Shown in pieces: positions 32,211-41,792 of a stretch of 64,000 nucleotides of DNA. The notes below the pieces were generated by a model. That model was given only the letters and a program-made list of their open reading frames with translations, had not been told where the DNA came from and made no database searches. Numbering within the stretch: position 1 is the stretch's first letter; each line of letters begins with the position of its first letter. Location: positions 1-64,000 of the forward strand of contig NZ_JARKMZ010000037.1 in the NCBI RefSeq assembly GCF_029360775.1, given 5' to 3'. The stretch is from Daejeonella sp. H1SJ63. Lineage in GTDB: Bacteria; Bacteroidota; Bacteroidia; Sphingobacteriales; Sphingobacteriaceae. Both the position numbers and the translations under genes were made by a program.

Positions 32211-32387
32211 TTAATCCCAACTTGCCAATCTTTTATCAGCAGTCTTATCTAAAAAATTTGAATTGGAGAGACTATTTTTCATCAACAACTTTGTACTTTC
32301 AGCTAAAGAAATATTACTATTTTGAAACACTGAAATACCTAATGAGACAAATCCAGTTATTACTATTGCAATTATTATTTTCTTCAT
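32211..32387 (-). CDS. Small exported or membrane peptide, 58 residues
   Basis: Short frame read from the sequence with ATG at 32387. It starts MKKIIIAIVITGFVSLGISV, a basic N-terminus and hydrophobic core typical of a signal peptide or single membrane helix, and continues with a polar tail ending KTADKRLASWD. Composition fits a real small secreted peptide, but no family was recognised. It lies downstream of the 85-residue lipoprotein gene on the same strand, 70 bases away, and both sit opposite the TPR sensor gene. Confidence 0.55.
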   Translation of the reverse strand: MKKIIIAIVITGFVSLGISVFQNSNISLAESTKLLMKNSLSNSNFLDKTADKRLASWD

Positions 32388-32457
32388 GATCCATTTTTTT
32401 GAGCCAATTTATTTTATTAACTAATACTTTAGAAGTCTAAACAGAAATCAAAAACTA

Positions 32458-32715
32458 TTAATTATTTCTCGTCATTGGTCTTATCGGCATTTTCGAATTT
32501 AAAATTGAATCTAATTTAGTTATTTGATCAGCTTCCGTTCCCACAACATTATCAACTCCATTTAGGTCCCAACCTGCCCCACATCCTGTACACAAAATTT
32601 TCGATTCCACTCCATTTATTTTTTCTTCAACTTCTGGCTTCAATGATTGATCCTTTTCACAGGAACTGAACACCACTGCTCCAATAACAAATAAGGCAAA
32701 TAATATCTTTCTCAT
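32458..32715 (-). CDS. Small lipoprotein of unknown function
   Basis: An 85-residue protein with a lipoprotein signal MRKILFALFVIGAVVFSSC (Cys19). The mature part is about 67 residues and acidic at first (KPEVEEKINGVESK), then contains a CTGCGAGWDLNG segment whose two cysteines could bind metal or form a disulfide, and ends basic (MPIRPMTRNN). No family recognised. It is AT-rich and lies head-to-head with the TPR sensor gene, 161 bases apart. Confidence 0.7.
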   Translation of the reverse strand: MRKILFALFVIGAVVFSSCEKDQSLKPEVEEKINGVESKILCTGCGAGWDLNGVDNVVGTEADQITKLDSILNSKMPIRPMTRNN

Positions 32716-32810
32716 GATTTTTGGGGTTAATTATACTATTGTTTATTATTTTATATTATATCTATATTGCATGCACATTAGTTAGCCGATCGTTTAAAAT
32801 TTTTGTTTCT

Positions 32811-32818
32811 TAATTTTG
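32811..32818 (+). promoter_or_regulatory. Candidate -7 element for the TPR sensor gene
   Basis: TAATTTTG matches TAnnTTTG and lies 58 bases before the ATG at 32877. No clear -33 partner is seen. Confidence 0.25.
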
Positions 32819-32876
32819 TTTAAAGATATAAAAAAGGGCATAATAACTTGTTTTAAACTTGCAATCGAAATTTACA

Positions 32877-34340
32877 ATGAAATTAATTTACATTTTCATT
32901 TCGGTATTTTTAGTCCTTCTAGATAATAATACTCCAAAAGAAGCAAAAAAATCCAATAATTCAACAGGGCAAATTGACACATCTTTGGTTATTAAATTAA
33001 ATCAAGATGCCTATAACAACAGATTAACTAATCCAGATTTAACTATTATTCAAGGGGAAAAAGCTCTATTAATAGCTGAAAAATTAAAATACAAGACTGG
33101 TATTGCAGAAGCCCACAGGGTATTAGGAATCGGGAAATATTATTTAAATCAAATAGACTCCTCAATAGAAAGCTATTTGACAGCATTAGCCTTCTTTAAA
33201 GAAGAAAACGACCTTGTAGGACAAGCAAAAGTTTACAATAATATAGGAAATTTATATCGTGATTTAGACAATAAAAAATCACTATATTATTTCAACAAAT
33301 CACTTAATATAGCCAAAAAACTTCAGATAAAGGAACTTATAGCAGGCCTATACCTTAATATAGGTACAGTAAATCAACGAATGCAAAATTACAGTAGAGC
33401 ATTATTATTCTACAAACATAGTTTGCATTTATTCACCATTTTAGGGAATATTGTTGGAATTGTTCAAAGTCAACAAAATCTTGGATTAATTTATCTAAAT
33501 ATTCAGCAATTTGATACTGCCGAACAATATCTAATTAAAGCAAAAAAACAAGCCTATGAATTCAAACTCTATAACTCCATTGCAAGTATAAACTTGACTC
33601 TTAGTTCAGTTTATATAGCAAAAAAAAGTTTTCACAACGCAGAAGTTGCTATCAATGAAGGCATGATTTATGCCCAAAAGGTTAAAGATCCCAAATTAGT
33701 TTATAACCTAACATTAACTTCTTATAAGCTAGAAAACACCCGAAAAAACTATCAACTTGCACTTCATTATCTTAAAAAAGTATATCAGCAAGATAGTGTT
33801 ACTTATAAGAGCAATGTCTCGGATAAAATTAGTCTATTAGAAGCCCAACACAGACAACTGGAAAAACAAAAAGAAAATGAACTTACTATTGCCAAACAAA
33901 AATATGCACAAATCTTATTTTGGGCAAGTAGCTTAGTGGCGTTGTTAGCATTTTTTGTTATATTTCTATTAGTTAGGAATGTGAAAAAATCTACGAATAC
34001 AAATAAGGAACTAACACGCCTCAACCTCGAAATATCAAAACAAAAGGATGATTTAGATAAAATCAACCAGAACTTGGAAGAAATAATCAGCGAAAGGACA
34101 AAAGATCTAAAAGTAAAAAACAAAAAGCTTTCCGAATACTCCTCCCACTTGTCACATCAGGTGAGAAGTCCGGTAGCCAGCTTAAAGGGATTAATGCTTT
34201 TGGAAAAGGATGATCTGATTGATAAAGAAGAGTTCATTGAACAAATGTCTATATGTATACATGACCTTGATGACAAAATAATCAACATTAACGAAAATTT
34301 GAATAATCCTTCAAAACCAAGTTTAATAAATGAAGATTAA
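32877..34340 (+). CDS. TPR-repeat membrane sensor with DHp-like domain and no ATPase domain
   Basis: A 487-residue protein with a signal peptide (MKLIYIFISVFLVLL), about six tetratricopeptide repeats (residues 45-310), a membrane helix at about 347-367, a coiled coil (370-420), and a phosphoacceptor-like box SHLSHQVRSPVASLKGLM with His427. The protein stops about 60 residues later, so the N, G1 and G2 boxes of a histidine kinase are absent. It may be a phosphotransfer hub or a sensor needing a partner ATPase. The ATG at 32877 is preferred to a TTG six codons earlier. The gene is visibly AT-rich compared with its neighbours. Confidence 0.82.
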   Translation: MKLIYIFISVFLVLLDNNTPKEAKKSNNSTGQIDTSLVIKLNQDAYNNRLTNPDLTIIQGEKALLIAEKLKYKTGIAEAHRVLGIGKYYLNQIDSSIESYLTALAFFKEENDLVGQAKVYNNIGNLYRDLDNKKSLYYFNKSLNIAKKLQIKELIAGLYLNIGTVNQRMQNYSRALLFYKHSLHLFTILGNIVGIVQSQQNLGLIYLNIQQFDTAEQYLIKAKKQAYEFKLYNSIASINLTLSSVYIAKKSFHNAEVAINEGMIYAQKVKDPKLVYNLTLTSYKLENTRKNYQLALHYLKKVYQQDSVTYKSNVSDKISLLEAQHRQLEKQKENELTIAKQKYAQILFWASSLVALLAFFVIFLLVRNVKKSTNTNKELTRLNLEISKQKDDLDKINQNLEEIISERTKDLKVKNKKLSEYSSHLSHQVRSPVASLKGLMLLEKDDLIDKEEFIEQMSICIHDLDDKIININENLNNPSKPSLINED

Positions 34341-34459
34341 AATTATTTTTTGCCTTGATTTAATCATCTCTATATTCTCCCCTTCAAGATAAATATCCTG
34401 AGTATTCGGTTCCCTGATCCTTAATCTCAAATCTCTTTCTTAATTTAGCGCGTTAAAAC

Positions 34460-34464
34460 AGGAG
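34460..34464 (+). promoter_or_regulatory. Shine-Dalgarno site supporting a TTG start
   Basis: AGGAG lies 6 bases before the TTG of the UvrD-like gene. Such sites are uncommon in this window, and it decides the start. Confidence 0.65.
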
Positions 34465-34470
34465 CAGATT

Positions 34471-36738
34471 TTGGATTATTTAGACGGATTAAATCCTTCA
34501 CAAAGAGCAGCAGTCGAACAAACAGAGGGGCCGGTAATGATTGTTGCAGGTGCCGGTTCAGGGAAAACAAGAGTAATAACCTACAGGGTTGCCCATCTGA
34601 TTAGAAAAGGTATTGATCCTTTCAACATTTTGGTTCTTACTTTCACAAACAAGGCGGCTAAAGAAATGCGGGAAAGAATCATGAAGGTTGTTGGAGCCGA
34701 AGCAAAGAATATTTGGATGGGTACATTTCACTCAGTATTTGCCAAAATACTCAGAGTTGAAGCTGAAAAAATTGGGTATCCTAAAAATTTCACAATCTAT
34801 GATACCGATGACAGTAAGAGTCTGATTAGAACAATCCTGAAAGAGATGCAATTAGATGACAAACTGTATAATGCCAATTATGTTTACAACAGAATCTCAT
34901 CTTCAAAAAACAATCTGATATCACCCTCCGAATATTCCAAAAATGAACATATTAAAGCCGAAGATTTTTCTTCAGGCAGAGGTATGATGGGTGAAATTTA
35001 TCAAACATACGCTCAAAGATGCTATAAAGCCGGGGCGATGGATTTTGATGATTTGCTTTTTAAAACCAATGTACTGCTGCGCGAACATCCAGAAGTACTT
35101 TACAAGTACCAGAATAAGTTCAAATATTTGATGGTTGATGAGTATCAGGATACTAACTATTCTCAGTATCTGATTGTAAAAAAACTTGCTGCAAACAATG
35201 AAAATCTCTGCGTTGTAGGCGATGATGCGCAAAGTATTTATGCATTTAGAGGAGCCAATATTCAGAATATTCTCAACTTTGAAAAAGACTATCCCGATCT
35301 CAAAGTATTTAAGCTTGAACAAAATTATCGTTCTACGCAAAACATAGTTAATGTTGCTAATAGTATTATTGCCAACAATAAAAATCAGCTGAAGAAATCT
35401 GTATTTTCCGCGAATGAAACCGGAGATAAAATAAAAGTATGCAGAGCTTTCAGCGATAATGAAGAGGGAAAGACCGTAGCTGAAGCTATTGTGAATGAAC
35501 AAGCATTGACGGGTGCTAAATATCATGATTTTGCGATCCTGTACAGAACCAATGCTCAATCAAGAGCTATGGAAGAGGCCCTCCGAAAACTTAATGTTCC
35601 TTACAAAATTTATGGTGGGCTTTCATTCTATCAAAGGAAAGAGATTAAAGACCTCATTGCTTATTTCAGACTTACATTCAATCCTAATGACGAAGAAGCT
35701 ATAAAACGTATCATAAACTATCCTCGCAGAGGAATCGGCGATACGACAATTGAAAGGATAATGATTGCTGCAGACCAGAATAACTTAACTCTTTGGGAGG
35801 TTATTTGTGATGCACAAAAATATCTTGACTCCAGAAGTTCAGGCGCTGTTGCAGGATTTGCATCGCTTATACAGAGTTTTCAGGTTATGACCAAAACTCA
35901 TTCAGCCTATGATACAGCTCTGCATATTGCTCAGCATTCAACATTATTGAAAGAACTTTATTCTGATAAGTCAGTGGAAGGTCTGGCCAGATATGAAAAT
36001 ATCCAGGAATTACTCAATGGTATAAAGGAATTCAGTGAAAGGGAAGATATTGAAGATCGGGGCCTTGATATTTTCATGCAGGATATAGCTCTCCTTACCA
36101 ATGATGATAATGACAAGAACCCGGATGCCGATACTGTATCCTTAATGACCATTCATTCATCAAAAGGTCTTGAATTTGATAATGTATTTGTAGTAGGCCT
36201 TGAAGAGAATCTATTCCCATCTCAAATGTCATTAAGTTCAAGGACTGACCTGGAGGAAGAACGCAGATTATTTTATGTGGCAGTTACCCGGGCTGGTAAA
36301 AAACTAACTCTGTCTTATGCAACTTCAAGATATCGCTGGGGAACATTAACCAGTTGTGAACCTAGCCGTTTTATCGAAGAAATAGATGCCCAATATCTCG
36401 AACTGGACTTTAGACAAGCAACAAAACAGGGAAATCCTTTTTCTGGTGAAGAACGGTCGCCCTGGCAGCAAAAAGAGATGTTCAGTAAGCCTAAGCCAGC
36501 TATAACTCCACGTACCGCCTCCATATTACCGAAAGCCCACGTGCCCAGCGAAGGCTTCGCACCATCCGACACTTCGGGTCTGCAGGTAGGTATGGAAGTT
36601 GAGCATGAACGTTTTGGATTTGGTAAAGTTTTGAATCTGGAAGGCAGTAAACCCGACATAAAAGCAACAATTTTCTTTAAAGAATTAGGACAGAAGCAAT
36701 TATTGCTAAAATTTGCTAAATTGAAAATTATAAAATAA
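34471..36738 (+). CDS. UvrD/PcrA superfamily 1 DNA helicase
   Basis: ATP-dependent 3'-5' DNA helicase for repair and replication, 755 residues. Motifs: GLNPSQRAAV (Q), Walker A AGAGSGKTRV near residue 30, TFTNKAAKEM (Ia), VDEYQDTN (II), GDDAQSIYAFRGA (III), LEQNYRS (IV), TIHSSKGLEFDNVFVVGLEE (V) and YVAVTRAGK (VI). The last 50 residues form the PcrA-type Tudor-like domain (EHERFGFGKVLN). The start is TTG at 34471, backed by AGGAG 6 bases upstream and by the family opening MDYLDGLN; no ATG fits. Confidence 0.96.
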   Translation: MDYLDGLNPSQRAAVEQTEGPVMIVAGAGSGKTRVITYRVAHLIRKGIDPFNILVLTFTNKAAKEMRERIMKVVGAEAKNIWMGTFHSVFAKILRVEAEKIGYPKNFTIYDTDDSKSLIRTILKEMQLDDKLYNANYVYNRISSSKNNLISPSEYSKNEHIKAEDFSSGRGMMGEIYQTYAQRCYKAGAMDFDDLLFKTNVLLREHPEVLYKYQNKFKYLMVDEYQDTNYSQYLIVKKLAANNENLCVVGDDAQSIYAFRGANIQNILNFEKDYPDLKVFKLEQNYRSTQNIVNVANSIIANNKNQLKKSVFSANETGDKIKVCRAFSDNEEGKTVAEAIVNEQALTGAKYHDFAILYRTNAQSRAMEEALRKLNVPYKIYGGLSFYQRKEIKDLIAYFRLTFNPNDEEAIKRIINYPRRGIGDTTIERIMIAADQNNLTLWEVICDAQKYLDSRSSGAVAGFASLIQSFQVMTKTHSAYDTALHIAQHSTLLKELYSDKSVEGLARYENIQELLNGIKEFSEREDIEDRGLDIFMQDIALLTNDDNDKNPDADTVSLMTIHSSKGLEFDNVFVVGLEENLFPSQMSLSSRTDLEEERRLFYVAVTRAGKKLTLSYATSRYRWGTLTSCEPSRFIEEIDAQYLELDFRQATKQGNPFSGEERSPWQQKEMFSKPKPAITPRTASILPKAHVPSEGFAPSDTSGLQVGMEVEHERFGFGKVLNLEGSKPDIKATIFFKELGQKQLLLKFAKLKIIK

Positions 36739-36802
36739 AATCAAAATCGCTGATTTAAGCTTTTAAACCGCATATTTAAGCTGGCGATAATTTAAAAATA
36801 CA

Positions 36803-37480
36803 ATGACATTCGATTATAATACCACCAGGAAAAAGTTAATCCTTGCCGAATATGGACGTAATGTTCAAAATATGGTCAAATATATTGTTGATCTTCCCAC
36901 TAAAGAAGAGCGCAACCGATATGCTCAGGTAGTTATTGATCTGATGGGGTTCTTAAACCCTCATCTTCGTGATGTCGCTGATTTCAAGCATAAATTATGG
37001 GATCATTTACATATTATTTCTGACTTCAAAATAGATGTGGATTCGCCCTATCCAAAACCATCTGAAGATGCAATTCGCTTTAAACCAGCACCTCTTTCGT
37101 ACCCTCAACAAAGGATAAAGTACAAACATTATGGTAAAACAGTAGAACTAATGATTACCCGTGCTAAAGCGATTGAAGATCCTGCCCGTAAACAAGCTAT
37201 GGTACAATCCATCGCAAATTTCATGAAAATGGCATATGTTACATGGAATAAAGATAGTGTAGCTGATGAAACTATTATCAAAGACCTCAGAGAGATGTCT
37301 AACGGTGCTCTGCATTTGGAGGAAAATGTAAACCTTCAACGTGTGGAGGTAAGACAAGCTTCAAATTCCGGACGTCAAAGAAACAGCAGTCAAAACAAAG
37401 GACGTCAAAACAGCAGCAACAGGAATAATTCAGGATCTAATCGTCAGAGAGGTAATAACCCGGGAGGCAAGAGATACTGA
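36803..37480 (+). CDS. DUF4290 family protein
   Basis: A 225-residue cytoplasmic protein matching Bacteroidota DUF4290, usually found directly before murA, as here. The conserved part is residues 1-185: FDYNTTRKKLILAEYGRNV, LMGFLNPHLRDVADFKHKLWDHL and PQQRIKYKHYGKTVELMI. The last 40 residues are a low-complexity tail rich in Asn, Ser, Arg, Gln and Gly, probably disordered and possibly nucleic-acid binding. Function unknown; the link to murA suggests a cell-envelope or growth role by context only. Confidence 0.92.
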   Translation: MTFDYNTTRKKLILAEYGRNVQNMVKYIVDLPTKEERNRYAQVVIDLMGFLNPHLRDVADFKHKLWDHLHIISDFKIDVDSPYPKPSEDAIRFKPAPLSYPQQRIKYKHYGKTVELMITRAKAIEDPARKQAMVQSIANFMKMAYVTWNKDSVADETIIKDLREMSNGALHLEENVNLQRVEVRQASNSGRQRNSSQNKGRQNSSNRNNSGSNRQRGNNPGGKRY

Positions 37481-37657
37481 TAAACCTCAATTAAACTTTA
37501 CAGATTAGCACTTTTGAACTTCTTGCATGGAGTTGTTGTTCGAATCTTTTCATGATTCATAGAACACAAATTCTCATTATATTTATTGATTGAAAATTAA
37601 TTTTCAGAATTAAATTCATTCTAACCGAAACCATTTTATTAATTTTTTATTATACAA

Positions 37658-38983
37658 ATGAACGCATTTGAAATTGTTGGTGGCAAACCTCTTAAGGGAG
37701 AAATTATTCCTCAGGGAGCGAAAAACGAAGCATTACAAATTATTTCAGCAGTATTGCTCACTGAAGAGAAAATTACGATCAGCAATATTCCCGACATCCA
37801 GGATGTCAATAAACTCATAGAATTAATTGGGGATTTGGGTGTAAAGACAGAACGAATCAATAAGGACACCTACACTTTTGAAGCAAAGAACATTAACCTT
37901 GATTTTTTTCAATCTGCCGCATTTAAATCCAAAGGCGGAAGCTTAAGAGGATCAATTATGATTGTAGGTCCCCTGCTTGCACGTTTTGGTAAAGCTGCCA
38001 TCCCAAAGCCAGGCGGAGATAAAATTGGCCGACGAAGGTTAGATACTCACTTTTTAGGTTTTGAAAAATTGGGGGCGAAATTTGTATTCGATAAGAAAAC
38101 GAATTTTTTCAACGTAGATGCCAGTAATTTACAAGGCGCTTATATTCTCCTCGATGAAGCTTCAGTAACCGGTACGGCTAATGTGGTAATGGCAGCAGTC
38201 CTTGCAAAAGGAATAACAACTATTTATAACGCAGCTTGCGAGCCATACCTTCAGCAATTATGTAAAATGCTGAACCGTATGGGTGCAAAGATCTCGGGTA
38301 TTGGATCAAACCTCTTAAAAATTGAAGGAGTTAAGAAATTAGGCGGTACTGAACACAGATTATTGCCTGACATGATTGAAATTGGTTCTTTTATTGGACT
38401 TGCTGCCATGACCGAGTCAGAGATCACCATTAAAAATGTCCATTATGAAGAATTGGGGATGATTCCCGCAGTTTTCAAAAGACTAGGTATACAATTTGAA
38501 CTTAGAGGAGATGATATCTATATTCCTGCTCAAAAACATTACGAAATTGAAACTTTTATTGATGGATCAATCATGACCATTGCCGATGCGCCATGGCCTG
38601 GTTTTACACCGGATCTCTTAAGCATTATGCTCGTTGTTGCCACTCAATCTAAAGGAAATGTCCTGATACATCAGAAGATGTTCGAAAGCAGATTGTTCTT
38701 CGTAGATAAACTGATTGATATGGGTGCCCAAATCATCCTTTGCGACCCGCACCGTGCAACAGTTATCGGGCTCGACAAAAAGGTAAAACTGCGTGGCATC
38801 GAAATGACATCTCCTGATATCAGAGCGGGAGTTTCTTTACTAATTGCTGCACTTTCAGCACAAGGAAAATCAGTTATCCATAATATTGAACAAATTGAAC
38901 GAGGCTATCAGGATATAGATGTCAGGTTAAGGGCCCTCGGAGCAGACATTAAACGTATTGTTGCCACCACCAAACCTCATTAA
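37658..38983 (+). CDS. murA: UDP-N-acetylglucosamine 1-carboxyvinyltransferase MurA
   Basis: First committed step of peptidoglycan synthesis: adds enolpyruvate from PEP to UDP-GlcNAc. 441 residues, typical. The KN pair binding UDP-GlcNAc is in GAKNEAL (residues 22-23). The active-site loop reads KPGGDKIGRRRLDTH, so the residue equal to E. coli Cys115 is Asp121. That Cys-to-Asp state keeps activity but prevents fosfomycin from alkylating the enzyme, as known for mycobacterial and chlamydial MurA. The DUF4290 gene lies upstream and a terminator downstream. Confidence 0.97.
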   Translation: MNAFEIVGGKPLKGEIIPQGAKNEALQIISAVLLTEEKITISNIPDIQDVNKLIELIGDLGVKTERINKDTYTFEAKNINLDFFQSAAFKSKGGSLRGSIMIVGPLLARFGKAAIPKPGGDKIGRRRLDTHFLGFEKLGAKFVFDKKTNFFNVDASNLQGAYILLDEASVTGTANVVMAAVLAKGITTIYNAACEPYLQQLCKMLNRMGAKISGIGSNLLKIEGVKKLGGTEHRLLPDMIEIGSFIGLAAMTESEITIKNVHYEELGMIPAVFKRLGIQFELRGDDIYIPAQKHYEIETFIDGSIMTIADAPWPGFTPDLLSIMLVVATQSKGNVLIHQKMFESRLFFVDKLIDMGAQIILCDPHRATVIGLDKKVKLRGIEMTSPDIRAGVSLLIAALSAQGKSVIHNIEQIERGYQDIDVRLRALGADIKRIVATTKPH

Positions 38984-39008
38984 TCCTGAATCCAAATAAA
39001 AAAATCTC

Positions 39009-39040
39009 AAAAACCGGACTACTAAATCAGCCCGGTTTTT
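39009..39040 (+). terminator. Rho-independent terminator after murA
   Basis: Stem AAAAACCGG/CCGGTTTTT (39009-39017 with 39032-39040), 14-base loop, ending in a T run. Confidence 0.85.
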
Positions 39041-39158
39041 TATTTAATAAAGGCCTGGCCTCTGTTCAATTCAGAACTTCTACATTTATATATCTGTTTA
39101 CTTTTTGAGCGCATACTATTAATTTAGAAAAAGAAACATAACCAATCACAGGCATACA

Positions 39159-40460
39159 ATGAATATCGTTATAATCGGAAACGGAATTACAGGAATTACC
39201 TGTGCAAGAAATATAAGAAAACAGCTTTCTGATGTGCGGATAACTGTAATTTCAGGAGAAAGTGACTATTTCTATTCCCGTACTGCATTAATGTATATCT
39301 ATATGGGGCATATGAAATTCGAAAACACCAAACCATATGAAGACTGGTTTTGGCAAAAAAACAGGATTGATCTTGTCAAATCCCATGTAACCTGCTTAAA
39401 TACCGATTCCAAAAGCATTGAACTTGACACAAACAGGACTATATCCTATGATAAGCTTATAATTGCATCAGGTTCAAAACCTAATAAATCTGGCCTGAGA
39501 GGAGAAAATCTAAAAGGAGTGCAGGGCTTATACAATCTGCAGGATCTCAAAGAAATGACCCTTAACACTTCAGAAATTAATTCTGCTGTAGTGGTCGGAG
39601 GGGGATTAATCGGAATTGAGATGGCCGAAATGCTTCATAGCCGAAATATTGATGTCACCATGATCGTTCGGGAAAAAGCATATTGGAATAATGTTTTACC
39701 TCTGGAAGAAGCAAAATTGATCAGCAGGCACATCTCTGCACATGGCATCAACGTACTATTGGAAACGGAACTTAAAGAATTTATTCCGGATGAAAATGGA
39801 AGAGTTAAAGCAGTACAAACTGATTCGGATAAAATTATTCCATGTCAGTTTGCCGGCGTTACCATCGGAGTAAGTCCGAATATTGATTTTCTTAAAGAAA
39901 GTCCGTTGGAAACAGATCGTGGAATTTTGGTTAATGAATATCTTGAAACAAATATTCCGGACGTTTATGCTGCAGGCGACTGTGCACAGTTCAGGAATCC
40001 AAAAGCCGGACACCCGGCAATTGAACAGTTATGGTATACCGGCAAAATGCAGGCTGAGGCACTTGCAGAAATTATTTACGGAAACAAAAAGGTATATAAC
40101 AGAGGCATATGGTTTAATTCAGCTAAATTTTTTAACATTGAATATCAGACCTATGGTGAAGTAAACCCTGAGTTAAATGATCATACCCAAAGCTTCTATT
40201 GGGAACACCCGAATGGAAACCTTGCATTCAGAGCAAATTTTAGTAAAGTCAGCAAATGTATTAAAGGGTTTAACTTTCTTGGGATCAGATTCAGACAGGT
40301 CATCGCTGAAGACTGGATAAGAAATCATAAAACCATTGAATATGTGATTGAAAATCTAAATCAAGGCTGGTTCGATCCTGAATTTTCGATTCCATATTAC
40401 AATGACATAAAACATATGTTCTCTATATCAGAAAACAATAATACCTTTTGCACAGATTAA
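39159..40460 (+). CDS. NAD(P)/FAD-dependent oxidoreductase
   Basis: Flavoprotein of the pyridine-nucleotide disulfide oxidoreductase fold, 433 residues. The FAD-binding motif IGNGITGITCARN opens the protein, the NAD(P) Rossmann motif VVGGGLIGIEMAE lies near residues 147-159, and the second FAD motif YAAGDCAQF near 271. No CxxxxC redox pair is visible, so it is more like ferredoxin or nitrite reductase-type (NirB/rubredoxin) reductases than glutathione reductase. It is the first gene of a tight operon, with its stop directly against the polyferredoxin gene. It may pass electrons to that partner. Confidence 0.88.
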   Translation: MNIVIIGNGITGITCARNIRKQLSDVRITVISGESDYFYSRTALMYIYMGHMKFENTKPYEDWFWQKNRIDLVKSHVTCLNTDSKSIELDTNRTISYDKLIIASGSKPNKSGLRGENLKGVQGLYNLQDLKEMTLNTSEINSAVVVGGGLIGIEMAEMLHSRNIDVTMIVREKAYWNNVLPLEEAKLISRHISAHGINVLLETELKEFIPDENGRVKAVQTDSDKIIPCQFAGVTIGVSPNIDFLKESPLETDRGILVNEYLETNIPDVYAAGDCAQFRNPKAGHPAIEQLWYTGKMQAEALAEIIYGNKKVYNRGIWFNSAKFFNIEYQTYGEVNPELNDHTQSFYWEHPNGNLAFRANFSKVSKCIKGFNFLGIRFRQVIAEDWIRNHKTIEYVIENLNQGWFDPEFSIPYYNDIKHMFSISENNNTFCTD

Positions 40461-40469
40461 TTGGAAAAC

Positions 40470-41792
40470 ATGCCGGATCAATCTTTATCAATAGCCAAAC
40501 CTTCAGAAAGCCACTTTATACAAAAGGTAGGTGCTACTTTAGCTGCTGCCGCTATTCTGTGTGCATTTATTGCAGCATTTGGCCCCGGGAAAGCACACCC
40601 ATTGCTATTTTTTTTCTTGATTACCGGATTGATTGCTGCCGGTGGCATTACTTATTCAATTCCTTATTATAAAGCGATCCCCGGCATAAAAAACAATGGA
40701 ATTATGCAAAATCCTGCAACCAGCAGAGGAGCAATCGCATGGGGGATTGGGGTACTTATGACAGGGTTTTATATCATTCTTTACTGGTATCCCTATTACC
40801 TTGAAGGCCTGATCAGAACAATGGATCCGCTAAGCCTTATCCTTAGAGGTAAAATCTCAGATCAATGGTTCCTGTATGGCACATTTTATACACTCGCTGT
40901 ATTAATTATGGGACTTAGATTTATTGGTAAGTACAAACACAGCAGATATCAGATTTTCAGAACTATCTCGGTAATGTTCTTTCAACTGGGTTTTGCATTT
41001 CTTATTCCGGCATTTTTGCAAAAATTAAATCAGCCGGAATTTTATTTTTCTTACTTCTGGCCTTTAAAATACTCCTACTTATTCCCTGACGATATCAATT
41101 ACCTTATCAGCTCGGGAAATATCGGCATATTTATGATTTTCTGGGGCTTAATGATGACTTTCATTGCCACCCCTATATTAACCTACAACTATGGGAAACG
41201 CTGGTATTGTTCATGGGTTTGCGGTTGCGGGGCACTGGCCGAAACACTTGGAGATCCTTACAGACAGAATTCAGATAAAACATTGAAGGCCTGGAAAATT
41301 GAAAGATGGATGATCTATCCCATTCTTGCTTTTATTACCCTTACCACAATTCTGTTGTGGCTGAATTCATGGAAAAGCGGCACTATACTGGGAACATTTT
41401 CAGGTCTGTTCTCGCAATGGTATGGTTTTTTGATTGGCTCAGCTTTCTCAGGAGTTATAGGTACCGGTTTTTACCCAATTATGGGTTCAAGAGTCTGGTG
41501 CAGGTTTGGTTGTCCGATGGCTGCAATTCTTGGCCTTCTTCAACGCTTCAAGTCGAGGTTTAGAATTACTACCAATGGTGGGCAATGTATTTCCTGCGGC
41601 AATTGTTCTACTTATTGTGAGATGGGGATAGATGTAAGAGCCTATGCACAAAAAGGTGAAAATATTATCAGATCATCCTGCGTTGGCTGCGGGGTTTGCT
41701 CATCTGTTTGTCCAAGAGGTGTATTAAGACTCGAAAACATCCGGGAAGAAGATCGCTTTATTCCTTATACACGCTATGAAGATAAAATATGA
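40470..41792 (+). CDS. Membrane polyferredoxin (NapH/CcoG-like, two 4Fe-4S clusters)
   Basis: Integral membrane iron-sulfur protein of about 440 residues with roughly 8 membrane helices. Cys-rich loops WYCSWVCGCGAL and VWCRFGCPMAAILG fit NapH/NosR/CcoG-type proteins. The C-terminal 80 residues carry two 4Fe-4S motifs, CISCGNCSTYCEMG and CVGCGVCSSVCPRG. Start options are ATG at 40470 or TTG at 40461, directly after the preceding stop. The next gene overlaps by 4 bases (ATGA). It would move electrons across or along the inner membrane, but the acceptor is unknown. No nap, nos or cco genes are near. Confidence 0.87.
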   Translation: MPDQSLSIAKPSESHFIQKVGATLAAAAILCAFIAAFGPGKAHPLLFFFLITGLIAAGGITYSIPYYKAIPGIKNNGIMQNPATSRGAIAWGIGVLMTGFYIILYWYPYYLEGLIRTMDPLSLILRGKISDQWFLYGTFYTLAVLIMGLRFIGKYKHSRYQIFRTISVMFFQLGFAFLIPAFLQKLNQPEFYFSYFWPLKYSYLFPDDINYLISSGNIGIFMIFWGLMMTFIATPILTYNYGKRWYCSWVCGCGALAETLGDPYRQNSDKTLKAWKIERWMIYPILAFITLTTILLWLNSWKSGTILGTFSGLFSQWYGFLIGSAFSGVIGTGFYPIMGSRVWCRFGCPMAAILGLLQRFKSRFRITTNGGQCISCGNCSTYCEMGIDVRAYAQKGENIIRSSCVGCGVCSSVCPRGVLRLENIREEDRFIPYTRYEDKI

